A stretch of 64,000 nt of DNA from Treponema sp. C6A8 (GCF_000619925.1 NZ_JHVB01000001.1:310001-374000), one strand, 5' to 3'; numbered from the stretch's first letter, positions 46,290 through 55,748 are shown. Made by a program: numbers and translations. The notes: generated by a model from the sequence alone, not told the origin.

Positions 46290-47744
46290 ATGATGTTTTT
46301 TAAACTGGCTCTTAAAAATATTATTTCGCGGAAAACTTCAATAGTTATTGTGCTTTTTATTGCTTTTTCAGTGGCTCTGCTGGTTCTTACCAACGCAATT
46401 TTTGACAGTACCGAAAACGGAATTCAGGAAACTTTTATTACAAGCTTTACCGGCGATATTGTAATCAGGCCTAAACATGAACCGGCCCTTAGTCTTTTGG
46501 GAGATGAATCACCTGTTACAGGAACTTTTACTGAAATTCCTTTGCTGACTCCATATGAAAAAATTAACAGCTATCTGAAAGAGCTTCCTGAAGTAAAACT
46601 TACTAATCCTCAGCTATTTGGAATGGTAGCCCTTGATTATAATGGTCAGAAAACGCCAGCCGCTTTGTTTGGAACTGAAACTTCTGATTATCTTAAAATG
46701 ATGAGCGGAATAAAAATTGAAAAAGGGCAGGCTTATTCTGAAAATCAGAAGGGAATAATGCTTTCGACTCAGATTGCTGAACTTATCGGCGCTGATGTAG
46801 GCTCTGAACTTCAGTTTATTGTAGCTGAAGGCCTTTCCGTGCGAATCCGTTCGGCTCCTGTTACAGCAGTTTATTCTTATCCTGTTAAAAACAGAATTTT
46901 TGATGATATTATCGTAATTTCGCCTCAGACTGTTCGTGAACTTTTTGAAATCAATTCAATGTATTCTGCAGAAGATCTTGTGCTTGATAAGGGAACACAG
47001 GAACTTCTTTCTGATTATGATTTGGATTCTCTTTTTGATGAAAGTGATGATAATCTGGATGATTATATTTGTTATGAAACTGTAGATGCTGACGAAGAAT
47101 GTTTTGCAGAAGATTCTTTCAATGACGCTGCAGTAATATCAGAAAACTCTGCTGATACAACCTGGAATTTTATTATCTGTAAGCTTGACCAGGAAGCATC
47201 CGTTAAAAAAACAATCAAAAAAATGAACCGCTTCTTTAAAAAATCAGGCTGGAATGTAGAAGCTGTCGGCTGGCGAAATGCTGCCGGAAACCTAGCAATG
47301 TACCTTTACTTTTTGCGCCTGATTTTCAATATTGGTATTTTTATCGTACTGTTCGCCGGATTTATCATCATCAATAATACTCTTGTTATTAATATTCTTG
47401 ACCGTACTCAGGAAATCGGAACAATGCGGGCTATAGGAACTTCAAAACTTTTTGTAAGTCTTCAGTGCATGTCAGAAACTTTTATTCTTGCAGTGGCGGC
47501 TGGTATTATTGGAATGATTCTGGGCTGTATTTTCAGTAGGGCAGTTTTAGCCCTTCATATCACATTTTCTAATACATTTTTGATTCAGCTTTTCGGCGGA
47601 AATACTCTTGTAACAGTTATCAAGGCTTCAAGTCTGTTAAAATGCTTTGGCGTTTCCCTTATTTTGGGAATGGTTGCCTGGATTTATCCTGTTCATACTG
47701 CCCTTAATACAAGCCCGGTCGTAGCAATGAGAGGTGCTAAATAA
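46290..47744 (+). CDS. ABC transporter permease, FtsX/LolE type, with acidic insert
   Basis: A 484-residue permease with one N-terminal helix (KTSIVIVLFIAFSVALLVL), a periplasmic domain and three C-terminal helices, as in LolC/LolE and MacB. The C-terminal FtsX motif LDRTQEIGTMRAIGTSK is intact. Residues about 240-295 hold an unusually acidic insert (DLDSLFDESDDNLDDY and following) before the last part of the periplasmic domain. No Shine-Dalgarno is seen, and an ATG three bases downstream is an alternative start. Its stop overlaps the next permease ATG (TAATG). It probably works with the LolD-type ATPase at 52296. Confidence 0.85.
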   Translation: MMFFKLALKNIISRKTSIVIVLFIAFSVALLVLTNAIFDSTENGIQETFITSFTGDIVIRPKHEPALSLLGDESPVTGTFTEIPLLTPYEKINSYLKELPEVKLTNPQLFGMVALDYNGQKTPAALFGTETSDYLKMMSGIKIEKGQAYSENQKGIMLSTQIAELIGADVGSELQFIVAEGLSVRIRSAPVTAVYSYPVKNRIFDDIIVISPQTVRELFEINSMYSAEDLVLDKGTQELLSDYDLDSLFDESDDNLDDYICYETVDADEECFAEDSFNDAAVISENSADTTWNFIICKLDQEASVKKTIKKMNRFFKKSGWNVEAVGWRNAAGNLAMYLYFLRLIFNIGIFIVLFAGFIIINNTLVINILDRTQEIGTMRAIGTSKLFVSLQCMSETFILAVAAGIIGMILGCIFSRAVLALHITFSNTFLIQLFGGNTLVTVIKASSLLKCFGVSLILGMVAWIYPVHTALNTSPVVAMRGAK

Positions 47745-49030
47745 TGTATCAGCTTATTCTTGGATTCCGTTCACTTTTTTACCGCAAAAAGCAGTATATT
47801 TCTCTTTTCTTGATTTGCTTTTTCGGAACTGGAATTTCGCTTTTCAGTCTTTTTATAAGCAAGGGGATGATTGCTTCCCTGAATGAAAAAGCTGAAGTTT
47901 ATTACGGCGGCGATTTTTGTTTTATGAGCTGTAACTGGGATGAAAGATATCTTGGCGATTACGAGAAAATTCTTGAAACTGCAAAAGCTCTTCTTCCTGA
48001 AAATGTTTCAATTTCCATCCGTTATGATTTTGATGCCCAGAATAAGGTTTCTTTCTATTATGAAGGTGAGGAAGTTCTTCAGCGTGTTATAAAAGGCGTT
48101 ACATTTGATTCTGAAAAAGCGCTTTTTGATAAATTTAACTTCCTCTGCGGTAGTGCTGATATTAAAAAAGGCTCTAACGGAGTCTTAATCAGTGAGCCGA
48201 TTGCAAAAAAACTTGGCGCAGGCCTTGGTGATGAAATTACCCTTTATCTTAGAAACATAAACGGTTATATCAATACAGTTCCCCTTGTAATAAAAGGCAT
48301 CTTTCAGGATTCAAGCGTTTTTGGTCTTTATACAACCTATATGGATTTTGATTTTCTGCGTACAGCATATGGTCGTGATTCAAGCTTTTCAAACCGTCTT
48401 TGTGTAGATTTTCCCGGAAGAAGCGGAATTTCAAAAGAAGAACTGGAAAAGATTCAGTCTGCTTTTGAAACTGCATTTAAAATGCATCCTCTTGTAGATA
48501 ATAAGCTGGATTTTTACTTTGACCCGAATAATACGCCGGATACATACGGAATTATCCCTTTGAGTGCCAACCTCAATGATGTAAATATCCTGAAAAACGC
48601 TATGAATGTTGTAATTTCTCTTATAATCGTTTTTCTTGTCCTTATTATTGTTGTTGGAATTGGAAGTACTTACCGCGTTCTTGTAATGAAGCGTATAAAT
48701 GAAATTGGAATTTATATGGCAATCGGCATGAAGAAAAAGGCAATTATGGGAACTCTCCTTATTGAAAGTCTTTTCCTCTTGCTTACCGGTTGCGCCGCAG
48801 GTTTTATTCTTGCAGAAATTTTGTGCAGGGTAATTTCTGGAATTAAGTTTACCTTTATTCCGATGTTTTCAATTTTTCTTACAAAAGGATATCTGCACCC
48901 GCTTTTTGATGCAAAAGGATTTTTCATGCTTACGGGCTGTGTAATTTTTGTAACTCTTTTAGCGGTATTTTATTCTGTAAAAAAATGTGTTAATATTATG
49001 CCTTGTAACGCAATTGCGGCTAATGAATAA
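47744..49030 (+). CDS. ABC transporter permease, FtsX/LolC type
   Basis: A 428-residue permease with the same four-helix layout: an N-terminal helix (YISLFLICFFGTGISLFSLF), a periplasmic domain of about 250 residues, and three C-terminal helices with VMKRINEIGIYMAIGMKKKA. Two different permeases and a separate ATPase recall LolCDE, which extracts lipoproteins from the inner membrane. It is translationally coupled to the upstream permease and followed by a LolA-like gene, supporting a lipoprotein or lipid transfer role. Confidence 0.85.
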   Translation: MYQLILGFRSLFYRKKQYISLFLICFFGTGISLFSLFISKGMIASLNEKAEVYYGGDFCFMSCNWDERYLGDYEKILETAKALLPENVSISIRYDFDAQNKVSFYYEGEEVLQRVIKGVTFDSEKALFDKFNFLCGSADIKKGSNGVLISEPIAKKLGAGLGDEITLYLRNINGYINTVPLVIKGIFQDSSVFGLYTTYMDFDFLRTAYGRDSSFSNRLCVDFPGRSGISKEELEKIQSAFETAFKMHPLVDNKLDFYFDPNNTPDTYGIIPLSANLNDVNILKNAMNVVISLIIVFLVLIIVVGIGSTYRVLVMKRINEIGIYMAIGMKKKAIMGTLLIESLFLLLTGCAAGFILAEILCRVISGIKFTFIPMFSIFLTKGYLHPLFDAKGFFMLTGCVIFVTLLAVFYSVKKCVNIMPCNAIAANE

Positions 49031-49034
49031 ATGT

Positions 49035-49105
49035 CAACTTTGCTTGCAAAGTTGATGTTCAGCCTGTTATAACTGATAGTGGTAAGGTTGATTTTTAGGC
49101 TGAAC
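49035..49105. other. Two hairpins between permease and LolA-like genes
   Basis: CAACTTTGC (49035-49043) pairs perfectly with 49046-49054 across a TT loop. GTTCAGCCT (49057-49065) pairs with AGGCTGAAC (49097-49105). No T-run follows, so these look like mRNA structures or a processing site and not a classical terminator. Confidence 0.5.
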
Positions 49106-49139
49106 AGGTTCTAGGTGATAGGTGATAGGGAGTTTTTTT

Positions 49140-49937
49140 ATGAAAAAGATATTTGTATGTTTAATTTCTAGTCTAATTTTTATGGGCAGCCTGTTTTGCG
49201 AGATTTCCAGAAGTGATGCTGAAAAACTTTTGCAGAAAGCACAGGACAATACATGTTTTTATAATACTGATATGAAGGGTGATTATCAGATTGTTCACGA
49301 TAAGCCTGGCAGCGGCCGCAGTATGCTTAATGCGATTCTTTATCGCCGTGATTCTCAGAAAAAGTGGACAATTTTGATTACAGGTCCTGAAAAAGACAAG
49401 GGTAAAGGCTATCTTCAGTTTGATTCTAATATCTGGTTTTATGACCCTGCAGATAAGCGCTTTACTTTCTCTTCTGCCCGAGATAAATTCCAGAATACTA
49501 ATGCCAATACAAGCGATTTTACTCCTCAGCTTTATGTTTCTGATTATCAAATTGATTCCTATGAAGAAACTAAACTTGGAAAATTTGACTGCGTTCTTTT
49601 CGTACTTAAAGCATCTTCAAAAAATGTAACATACCCTGAGTTAAAATTGTGGCTTAGTAAAGACGATGGCCTTATGCGAAAACGTGAAGATTATTCACTT
49701 TCCCAGCAGCGTCTTAGAACAATTGCCGTGCCTTCCTATCAGAAAGTTATAGGTTCAGACGGAAAAGAGTATTCAATTCCTGTAAATATGGTAATTCAGG
49801 ATCATCTTCGCGGTAAAAAAATCAATGATAAGATGGAATATGAAAAGACTGTAATTGGAATCAGTAACGTAGTATTTGCCCCTGTTGAAGATATCGTTTA
49901 TACAAAGCCTTATCTTGAAACAATGAGTGTTAAATAA
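49140..49937 (+). CDS. LolA-like outer membrane lipoprotein-sorting protein
   Basis: About 265 residues. The signal peptide is the first 18-20 residues (MKKIFVCLISSLIFMGSLFC, with a Cys followed by Glu that might be a lipobox, LFC). The mature part has the beta-rich pattern of the LolA-like family of about 250-residue sorting proteins: DMKGDYQIVHDKPGSGRSM, WTILITGPEKDKGKGYLQFD, NIWFYDPADKRFTF and LPELKLWLS-like strands. It probably shuttles a hydrophobic cargo to the outer membrane. GGGAG stands before the ATG at 49140, which decides the start. Its stop overlaps the next ATG. Confidence 0.83.
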   Translation: MKKIFVCLISSLIFMGSLFCEISRSDAEKLLQKAQDNTCFYNTDMKGDYQIVHDKPGSGRSMLNAILYRRDSQKKWTILITGPEKDKGKGYLQFDSNIWFYDPADKRFTFSSARDKFQNTNANTSDFTPQLYVSDYQIDSYEETKLGKFDCVLFVLKASSKNVTYPELKLWLSKDDGLMRKREDYSLSQQRLRTIAVPSYQKVIGSDGKEYSIPVNMVIQDHLRGKKINDKMEYEKTVIGISNVVFAPVEDIVYTKPYLETMSVK

Positions 49938-51193
49938 TGAAAAAAATCTTTACTGCAGCTCTCTTTTCTGGACTTCTCTTTACTTCTTTTAATAATGCAT
50001 TTGGTCAGGAAGATGATATAGATTCCATGTTTGATGATGCCCAGGATGTGGAAGCTGTTCAAACTGAAGCTGAAAAGCCAAGTGAAAAAGTGAATGACGG
50101 CACTTTTCCTTTGAAACTTTCTGGTCATCTGGACAGTGAAATTGGTGCTGCCTACATTTACTGCCATGATGATACAAACAAGCCTTCCGGATATTTTTCT
50201 TTTAATAATTATCTTTATCTTGATGCACGACCGACTAAGGAAAGCCTGATTCACGGTGTGGTTGGAATTGCTTTTCCTGGTTATGATTTTGGAATCAATG
50301 AATGTTATTTTGACTATATTATAAAAAACAGGCTTTATATCACTGCCGGTAAAAAATCTACAACCTGGGGATATACAAGACTTTTTTCTACTGCATCAAA
50401 TGCTACTCAGACACAGCAGGATGAATCTATCGTAAAAGCTCTTGGCGCAGAAAATACTAACATTTTATACGACAGCGGAAAAGGAACGACTGTTATGTGC
50501 CGTATTCCTGCCGGAACCGGGACCCTGACAGGTTTATGCCTTTACAAGGGAACTTTGAATAAGCCTGGGATGTCTGATTTGATTTTTGCTGCTTCTGCAG
50601 AGCTTATTGTTGAAAAAACTTCCGTAAACGTTTTTGGACGCGGCGGACAGAGTGAAACTGACAGTAATGATAATGTAGTCGGCCCTTTAATCGGCTTAGA
50701 GGTAAAACGTACAATTTTAGGCGCTGATGTTTACGGACAGGGGCTCTGCCGTTTTGATTCAAATAAAAAGTTTCTGAAGGTTTTTGAATGCAATAATTTT
50801 TATGAATCATCATTTAAGACTCTTGTATTTACAGGCGGTTTTTACAAATGGTGGGATGAAATCGATTATCCTATTGGATTTAATGTTGAATATCAGGGAG
50901 TTCGTTCAATTACCAATACGGCTGATGAAAGTTATTCCGGCTCAAATACAAACAGCTTTGCTTTTGAAGGCGGAATCAGAAGGCTTGGAAAGAGGCATAA
51001 TGTAAAGCTTGGAGCAGAGTGGACTCATTGTATTGAAACAAAAACAGGCTTTATAAAGCCTGGTATTATAGTAAGCGGAATATTCCCTAATGTAGACTGG
51101 AAAAACGGCGTTAAATGGGAATACGGTCAAAATCTTCCTGCCACTGGTAAATGGACGATAGGTACATATTTTACTTTGGCGCTTAATTATTAG
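49937..51193 (+). CDS. Outer-membrane beta-barrel protein
   Basis: A 418-residue protein. The signal peptide is residues 1-23, ending AFGQ, and is followed by an acidic linker (DDIDSMFDDAQDVEAVQ). The remainder is beta-strand-rich with alternating aromatic residues (LYLDARPTKESLIHGVVGIA; YITAGKKSTTWGYTRLFST) and ends TYFTLALNY. I do not recognise a named family. Overlap with the LolA-like gene (TAATG) indicates they act together, perhaps as receiver of the cargo at the outer membrane. This pairing is also seen for efflux-type permeases of the LolE class. Confidence 0.72.
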   Translation: MKKIFTAALFSGLLFTSFNNAFGQEDDIDSMFDDAQDVEAVQTEAEKPSEKVNDGTFPLKLSGHLDSEIGAAYIYCHDDTNKPSGYFSFNNYLYLDARPTKESLIHGVVGIAFPGYDFGINECYFDYIIKNRLYITAGKKSTTWGYTRLFSTASNATQTQQDESIVKALGAENTNILYDSGKGTTVMCRIPAGTGTLTGLCLYKGTLNKPGMSDLIFAASAELIVEKTSVNVFGRGGQSETDSNDNVVGPLIGLEVKRTILGADVYGQGLCRFDSNKKFLKVFECNNFYESSFKTLVFTGGFYKWWDEIDYPIGFNVEYQGVRSITNTADESYSGSNTNSFAFEGGIRRLGKRHNVKLGAEWTHCIETKTGFIKPGIIVSGIFPNVDWKNGVKWEYGQNLPATGKWTIGTYFTLALNY

Positions 51194-51205
51194 ACCGCCT
51201 TTTTA

Positions 51206-51234
51206 TTGAATGCTTTCTTATTTTAAGATATAAT
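51206..51234 (+). promoter_or_regulatory. Probable wecA promoter (leaderless type)
   Basis: TTGAAT (51206-51211), a 17-nt spacer and TATAAT (51229-51234) precede the ATG at 51244 by 9 nt. There is no Shine-Dalgarno. Confidence 0.55.
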
Positions 51235-51243
51235 TAAATAGTT

Positions 51244-52278
51244 ATGATTTTGTTCGTTATCCTGGCTTTTTTAGTTTCTGCACTTTCAATGCCAGTTATT
51301 ATAAAAATATGCAAAAAACTTTCCTTGTATGATTATATCGATTCAAGAAAAATTCATTCAGGAAATATTCCCCGTTTAGGCGGCCTTGGAATTGCATTTT
51401 CTTTTTTCCTTTTTGCAGGTCTTTATTTAAAAGCAAATAGAAATATCAGTCTTGTTGCAAACTTTCCAGTTCTTTTTGGCGCAATGATTATTTTTATCTT
51501 TGCATTTATAGATGATATTTTTAATCTTCATGCAAGTGTAAAGCTTCTGGCTCAGCTGGGAGCTTGTGCAATTGTTATGATTCATAACTTCCGTTTTACG
51601 CAGATTTTCTACTGGAATCTTCCTGATTATTTAAGTTATATTCTTACTTTTGTCTGGATTCTGGGCCTTATCAATGCCTTTAATCTTATAGACGGCATGG
51701 ACGCGCTTTGCGGATCTCTTGCTTTTTTATCAGCCGTAACACTGGGAATCGTAAATGATTTATATGGAAATCAGATTTCTGGTGTTAATTATATTTTTGC
51801 AGCAGCAATTCTTGGTTTTATCGTTTTTAATAAACCGCCTGCAAAAATATTTATGGGAGACTGCGGCAGTCAGCTTATAGGATTTTTGATAGCAATTCTT
51901 CCTCTTTATCCTACAACACGTGATATCGAATTTAATAAGTTTATTATCATGGTTGCTTTAGTTTCTCTTCCTGTTTTTGATACTATTGCAGCTGTATGGC
52001 GCCGTATTCGTGATAGAAAACCTGTTATGCAGGGGGACAGCGCTCATCTTCATCATAAACTTATTCATATGAACTATTCAAAGTATAAGGCTTTGATTTT
52101 AATTGATTTAATTCAGTTCTTTATTTGTGTTTCCGTTGTTATCGCTTCTCAGCTGGAAAAACGTCTTGCAACAGCACTGCTTGCTGAGACAATTGTACTG
52201 GTAACTATGTTCTTTACAATCGTACATTTTGAGCATCGCCGCCAGTACAGAAAAATGAATCAGAATCAGGCTGAGTAA
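51244..52278 (+). CDS. Undecaprenyl-phosphate sugar-1-phosphate transferase (WecA-like)
   Basis: A 344-residue polytopic PNPT-family enzyme with about ten helices. Key motifs are RKIHSGNIPRLGGLGI, the Mg-binding D90-D91 in FIDDIFNLHASVK, NAFNLIDGMDALCG, IFMGDCGSQLIGF and the DSAHLHHKL His box. It joins a sugar 1-phosphate, commonly GlcNAc-1-P, to undecaprenyl phosphate and starts glycan assembly. The His box and length favour a WecA/TagO-type over MraY. It lies alone between the barrel gene and the convergent ABC ATPase and should prime the glycans built by the GTs in this window. Confidence 0.92.
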   Translation: MILFVILAFLVSALSMPVIIKICKKLSLYDYIDSRKIHSGNIPRLGGLGIAFSFFLFAGLYLKANRNISLVANFPVLFGAMIIFIFAFIDDIFNLHASVKLLAQLGACAIVMIHNFRFTQIFYWNLPDYLSYILTFVWILGLINAFNLIDGMDALCGSLAFLSAVTLGIVNDLYGNQISGVNYIFAAAILGFIVFNKPPAKIFMGDCGSQLIGFLIAILPLYPTTRDIEFNKFIIMVALVSLPVFDTIAAVWRRIRDRKPVMQGDSAHLHHKLIHMNYSKYKALILIDLIQFFICVSVVIASQLEKRLATALLAETIVLVTMFFTIVHFEHRRQYRKMNQNQAE

Positions 52279-52295
52279 ATAAAGTTTAAGTAATT

Positions 52296-53027
52296 TTAAG
52301 CTGAAAGAATATGTCCGTCGCTTATTTTGATAACGTGATTTGACATTTCTACAATCTTTGAATCATGAGTAGAAAACACAAAGGTTGTTTTTAATTCTTC
52401 ATTAAGTTTTTTCATTAATTCAAGAATCTGGTCGCCGTTTTTTGAATCAAGGTTTGCTGTCGGTTCGTCGGCAAGAATTATCGGAGCTTTTGTTACAAGG
52501 GCACGGGCAATTGCAACTCTCTGTCTCTGTCCGCCTGAAAGTTCACTTGGCTTATGAGTTTTCCACTGGGTGAGACCGACTGTTTCAATCAGGAAATCAA
52601 TCCATTCGCGTCTCTGCTGAGCATTGAGGCTGTCAGTTGCCGGAGAAGAGCCTATTTTAAGCGGAAATTCAACATTCTCGAAAACGTTAAGTACTGGAAT
52701 AAGATTAAAAGTCTGAAAAATAAATCCGAGGTTTTTACGGCGCAGTTCTGTAAGGGTAACGTCAAGTTTGTGAGGAAGTCTTGTAGTTTTGGAAAGTTCC
52801 ATATCTTTGTAAACATCGTTACCGTTAAGAATGATTTTTCCTCTTGTTGGAAGATCGATAAGTCCTATCATATTCAAAAGAGTTGATTTTCCAGAGCCGG
52901 AAGGACCTGAAATTGCTGCAAAATCTCCCTCCTGAATGGTAAAACTTGCCCCATCAACTGCATGAACTTCAACTTTTTCCATCTGATAGGTTTTAAATAC
53001 ATTCTGTAACTCTATAACTGCTGACAT
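52296..53027 (-). CDS. ABC transporter ATPase, LolD/MacB type
   Basis: A 243-residue ATPase: Walker [22 protein letters not shown]-loop [20 protein letters not shown], signature [17 protein letters not shown], Walker [15 protein letters not shown] and the H-loop FSTHD. The QTFNLIPxLxVxENVE form is that of LolD and MacB. There is a small insert (residues 75-90) before the Q-loop. No permease adjoins it on this strand; the two FtsX-type permeases at 46290-49030 are the obvious partners. A -10 box (TATACT, 53040-53035) lies 7 nt before its ATG. Confidence 0.92.
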   Translation of the reverse strand: MSAVIELQNVFKTYQMEKVEVHAVDGASFTIQEGDFAAISGPSGSGKSTLLNMIGLIDLPTRGKIILNGNDVYKDMELSKTTRLPHKLDVTLTELRRKNLGFIFQTFNLIPVLNVFENVEFPLKIGSSPATDSLNAQQRREWIDFLIETVGLTQWKTHKPSELSGGQRQRVAIARALVTKAPIILADEPTANLDSKNGDQILELMKKLNEELKTTFVFSTHDSKIVEMSNHVIKISDGHILSA

Positions 53028-53034
53028 AAATAAC

Positions 53035-53109
53035 AGTATATCACAAAATCAAAGCTGTTACCATACAGGGCAAAAAGTTATTTATTAATCTAAAAAAACA
53101 TAATATACT
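53035..53109. promoter_or_regulatory. Divergent leaderless-type -10 boxes (ABC ATPase / manC)
   Basis: TATACT on the minus strand (53040-53035) is 7 nt before the ATPase ATG, and TATACT on the plus strand (53104-53109) is 7 nt before the manC ATG. Neither gene has a Shine-Dalgarno, and the -35 boxes are poor. Confidence 0.45.
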
Positions 53110-53116
53110 ATATATT

Positions 53117-54181
53117 ATGAAATTAATTCCGATTATTCTCAGCGGTGGAGCAGGAACTCGTCTCTGGCCGCTTTCTGTAAATGATCATCCAAAACAGTTT
53201 TTACCACTTGTAACTGAAAAAACTATGATTCAGGAGACTCTTCTTCGTCTTCAGGGTCTGGAGCTTGGAAATCCTATTGTTTCCTGTGGAGAAGGACATC
53301 GCTTTCTTGTTGCCCAGCAGGTAGGCGAGGTAAGTGGGGCAAAGCCAACTATTATACTCGAACCTATGGCAAAAAATACAGCGCCTGCCATTGCAGCTGC
53401 CTGCGTCTCGGCTTTGAAACAGGATAAAGATTGTGTTGTAATTGTTCTTCCTAGTGACCATGTTATTCGTGATGTAAAGGCTTTCCAAAGGGCTGTCGAA
53501 CTTGCCTCTAAAGATGCATATGAAAATAATACTCTTGTTACTTTCGGAATAGTTCCGACTTTTGCTTCAACCGGTTATGGTTATGTAAAAGCTGGAGATT
53601 CTGAGTCTAATGGCGTTTTTCAGCTTGAGCGCTTTGTAGAAAAGCCATGTCTTGAAAAGGCCCAGGAATATCTTGCAAGCGGTCAGTATTCATGGAACAG
53701 CGGAATGTTTGTATTCCGTCCTGGCATATTTCTTGAGGAACTTAAAAAACTCAGCCCGGATATGGCAGAACTTTCTATTGAATCATTTGAAAAGGCAAAA
53801 AGTGACGAAGATTTTATCCGCCTTGATGCGGCTTCTTTTAGCCAGATTAAAGGTGATTCAATTGACTATGCCGTTATGGAAAAAACAAAGCTTGGCCGCA
53901 TTGTAAAGCTTGATGCCGGCTGGGATGATGTAGGTTCCTGGTCTGCTCTTTATGGAATCAGCAGCAAAGATGAAAATCAGAACGTTACAAAAGGGGATGT
54001 TATCGCTCTTAATGTAAAGAACTCTTATATTCGTGCAGAATGTGAACGACTTGTAGGAGTAATCGGTCTTGAAAATCTTGTAGTTGTAGACAGTCCTGAT
54101 GGTCTTTTGATTTCTGATATTAATAAAATTCAGGATGTAAAGAAGATAGCAGAGACTTTAAAATTGAGGTATAATAAATAA
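53117..54181 (+). CDS. manC: Mannose-1-phosphate guanylyltransferase
   Basis: A 354-residue nucleotidyltransferase: [33 protein letters not shown] and [10 protein letters not shown], then [18 protein letters not shown] and [11 protein letters not shown]. These are ManC-type motifs for GDP-mannose synthesis. The fused C-terminal isomerase domain of long ManC/AlgA proteins is absent, so mannose 6-phosphate must come from a separate enzyme. It heads the manC-rmlA-rmlC unit; rmlA begins 2 nt after its stop. GDP-mannose probably feeds the DPM1-like and WbaZ-like enzymes. Confidence 0.94.
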   Translation: MKLIPIILSGGAGTRLWPLSVNDHPKQFLPLVTEKTMIQETLLRLQGLELGNPIVSCGEGHRFLVAQQVGEVSGAKPTIILEPMAKNTAPAIAAACVSALKQDKDCVVIVLPSDHVIRDVKAFQRAVELASKDAYENNTLVTFGIVPTFASTGYGYVKAGDSESNGVFQLERFVEKPCLEKAQEYLASGQYSWNSGMFVFRPGIFLEELKKLSPDMAELSIESFEKAKSDEDFIRLDAASFSQIKGDSIDYAVMEKTKLGRIVKLDAGWDDVGSWSALYGISSKDENQNVTKGDVIALNVKNSYIRAECERLVGVIGLENLVVVDSPDGLLISDINKIQDVKKIAETLKLRYNK

Positions 54182-54183
54182 TT

Positions 54184-55059
54184 ATGAAAGGAATTATTCT
54201 TGCAGGTGGAAGCGGAACCCGCCTTTATCCAATTACAAAAGCTGTAAGTAAACAGATTCTTCCGCTCTATGATAAACCAATGATTTACTATCCGCTCAGC
54301 GTTCTTATGCTGGCTGGAATCCGCGAAGTTTTGATTATTTCTACTCCACGCGATATAAAATGTTTTGAAGAGCTTTTTGGTGACGGTGCCTGGCTTGGTA
54401 TGAAGTTTGAATATGCCGTTCAGGATAAACCCCGTGGTCTTGCAGACGCATTTATCGTAGGAAAAGATTTTATCGGCTCTGATGATGTTGCCTTAGTGCT
54501 TGGTGACAATATTTTCTATGGTCAGAGTTTTTCTTCAACCCTGAAAAATGCAGCAGAAAAAATCAGAACTCAGAAAGGCGCTGTAATTTTCGGGTATTAC
54601 GTTGCAGATCCAACTGCCTATGGTGTCGTAGAATTTGATAAAAAGGGAAATGCTCTTGGCATCGAAGAAAAGCCTGCAAATCCAAAATCAAATTATGCTG
54701 TTCCAGGCCTTTATTTCTATGACAATTCAGTTGTGGAAATTGCCGCTAATGTAAAACCTAGCGCCCGTGGTGAAATTGAAATTACTGCCGTAAATAATGA
54801 ATATCTTGCAAGAAAGCAGCTTAAAGTTGAACTTTTGGGCCGCGGTATGGCATGGCTTGATACAGGAACTTATGACGGACTTCTGGAAGCAAGTAACTTT
54901 ATTGCCACAATTGAAAAACGTCAGGGACTTTATGTAAGCTGTATTGAAGAAATTGCCTATAAAAACAGCTGGCTTTCTAAAGATCAGCTTCTTGAACTTG
55001 CAAAAGGCTATAAAACTGATTATGGTCGTTATCTTGAATTTATTGCTAACAGTAAATAA
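54184..55059 (+). CDS. rmlA: Glucose-1-phosphate thymidylyltransferase
   Basis: A 291-residue enzyme with [64 protein letters not shown] and [11 protein letters not shown]: canonical RmlA, with normal length. It makes dTDP-glucose for the rhamnose and Fuc4N branches. Its ribosome-binding site (GAGGT) lies in the last codons of manC. The next enzyme, RmlB, is not encoded in the window although rmlC and rmlD are, so the pathway depends on a gene elsewhere. Confidence 0.96.
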   Translation: MKGIILAGGSGTRLYPITKAVSKQILPLYDKPMIYYPLSVLMLAGIREVLIISTPRDIKCFEELFGDGAWLGMKFEYAVQDKPRGLADAFIVGKDFIGSDDVALVLGDNIFYGQSFSSTLKNAAEKIRTQKGAVIFGYYVADPTAYGVVEFDKKGNALGIEEKPANPKSNYAVPGLYFYDNSVVEIAANVKPSARGEIEITAVNNEYLARKQLKVELLGRGMAWLDTGTYDGLLEASNFIATIEKRQGLYVSCIEEIAYKNSWLSKDQLLELAKGYKTDYGRYLEFIANSK

Positions 55060-55068
55060 GAGGAACTT

Positions 55069-55659
55069 ATGTCATTTGAATTTAAAAAATGCGGTATAGA
55101 AGGGCTTTATGAAATTCAGCCTAAACTTTTTGGAGATAACCGCGGCTACTTTTTAGAAACTTACAGTGAAAGAGATTTTTTTGCAGCCGGACTTAAAATG
55201 AAGTTTGTTCAGGATAATCAGTCTAAATCTACAAAGAACGTTCTCCGTGGTCTTCATTTTCAGAAACAGCACCCGCAGGGAAAGCTTGTACGTGCCCTTG
55301 AAGGAAAAGTTTATGATGTTGCAGTTGATTTGCGTCTTGGAAGCGCCACTTTTGGTAAATACTATGGCGTAATCCTGGACACCGAAAAACAGAATATGTT
55401 TTATATTCCGGAAGGTTTTGCCCACGGCTTTTGTGTTCTTACAGATACAGCAACCTTTGCTTATAAGTGTACAGACTTTTACCACCCGGAAGATGAAGGC
55501 GGTCTTATGTGGAATGATCCTGCTATAGGAATTGAATGGGAAAAAATCTGTCCAGGTATTACCCGGAACGCAAACCTGAGCGAAAAAGACACCCGGCACC
55601 CAGCATTTTCTCTGGAGAATAAATATTTCGATCTGAATGGTAAGTGGATATGCCGATAA
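55069..55659 (+). CDS. rmlC: dTDP-4-dehydrorhamnose 3,5-epimerase
   Basis: A 196-residue cupin: GLYEIQPKLFGDNRGYFLET, FVQDNQSKSTKNVLRGLHFQ with the catalytic His of GLHFQ, PQGKLVRALEGKVYDVAVDL, and IPEGFAHGFCVLTDTATFAY. It epimerises dTDP-4-keto-6-deoxyglucose at C3 and C5. GAGGAA precedes the ATG. It is the last gene of the manC-rmlA-rmlC unit and converges on rmlD, with a structured repeat starting at its stop codon. Confidence 0.96.
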   Translation: MSFEFKKCGIEGLYEIQPKLFGDNRGYFLETYSERDFFAAGLKMKFVQDNQSKSTKNVLRGLHFQKQHPQGKLVRALEGKVYDVAVDLRLGSATFGKYYGVILDTEKQNMFYIPEGFAHGFCVLTDTATFAYKCTDFYHPEDEGGLMWNDPAIGIEWEKICPGITRNANLSEKDTRHPAFSLENKYFDLNGKWICR

Positions 55660-55712
55660 TCGAAAATCCGTTATAAAATGAGCTGCGACAGCGGCTCATT
55701 TTAGGATTATCG
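55658..55712 (-). repeat. Structured intergenic repeat, copy 2 (rmlC-rmlD junction)
   Basis: This 55-nt block, read on the minus strand, is 50/55 identical to 4626-4680. The stem pair that is C-G in copy 1 is T-A here, and two stem mismatches of copy 1 are restored here (G-C and T-A pairs). It overlaps the rmlC stop codon. The flanking minus-strand sequence GAGC.GTTTT.TCGATAATCC is also shared, so the repeat unit extends a little beyond the core. Confidence 0.8.
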
Positions 55713-55744
55713 AAAAAAACGGCTCGTGGCGAGACTAGCGAGCC
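55713..55744 (-). terminator. Probable rmlD terminator
   Basis: On the minus strand GGCTCG (55744-55739) pairs with CGAGCC (55726-55721) and is followed by G and seven T (55719-55713). It starts 4 nt after the rmlD stop codon. Confidence 0.65.
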
Positions 55745-55748
55745 ACGT

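Noticed and set aside
46290-49030. MacB-type macrolide efflux pump
   Set aside because: MacB fuses ATPase and permease in one chain. Here there are two separate permeases, a LolA-like protein and a separate ATPase, closer to LolCDE.
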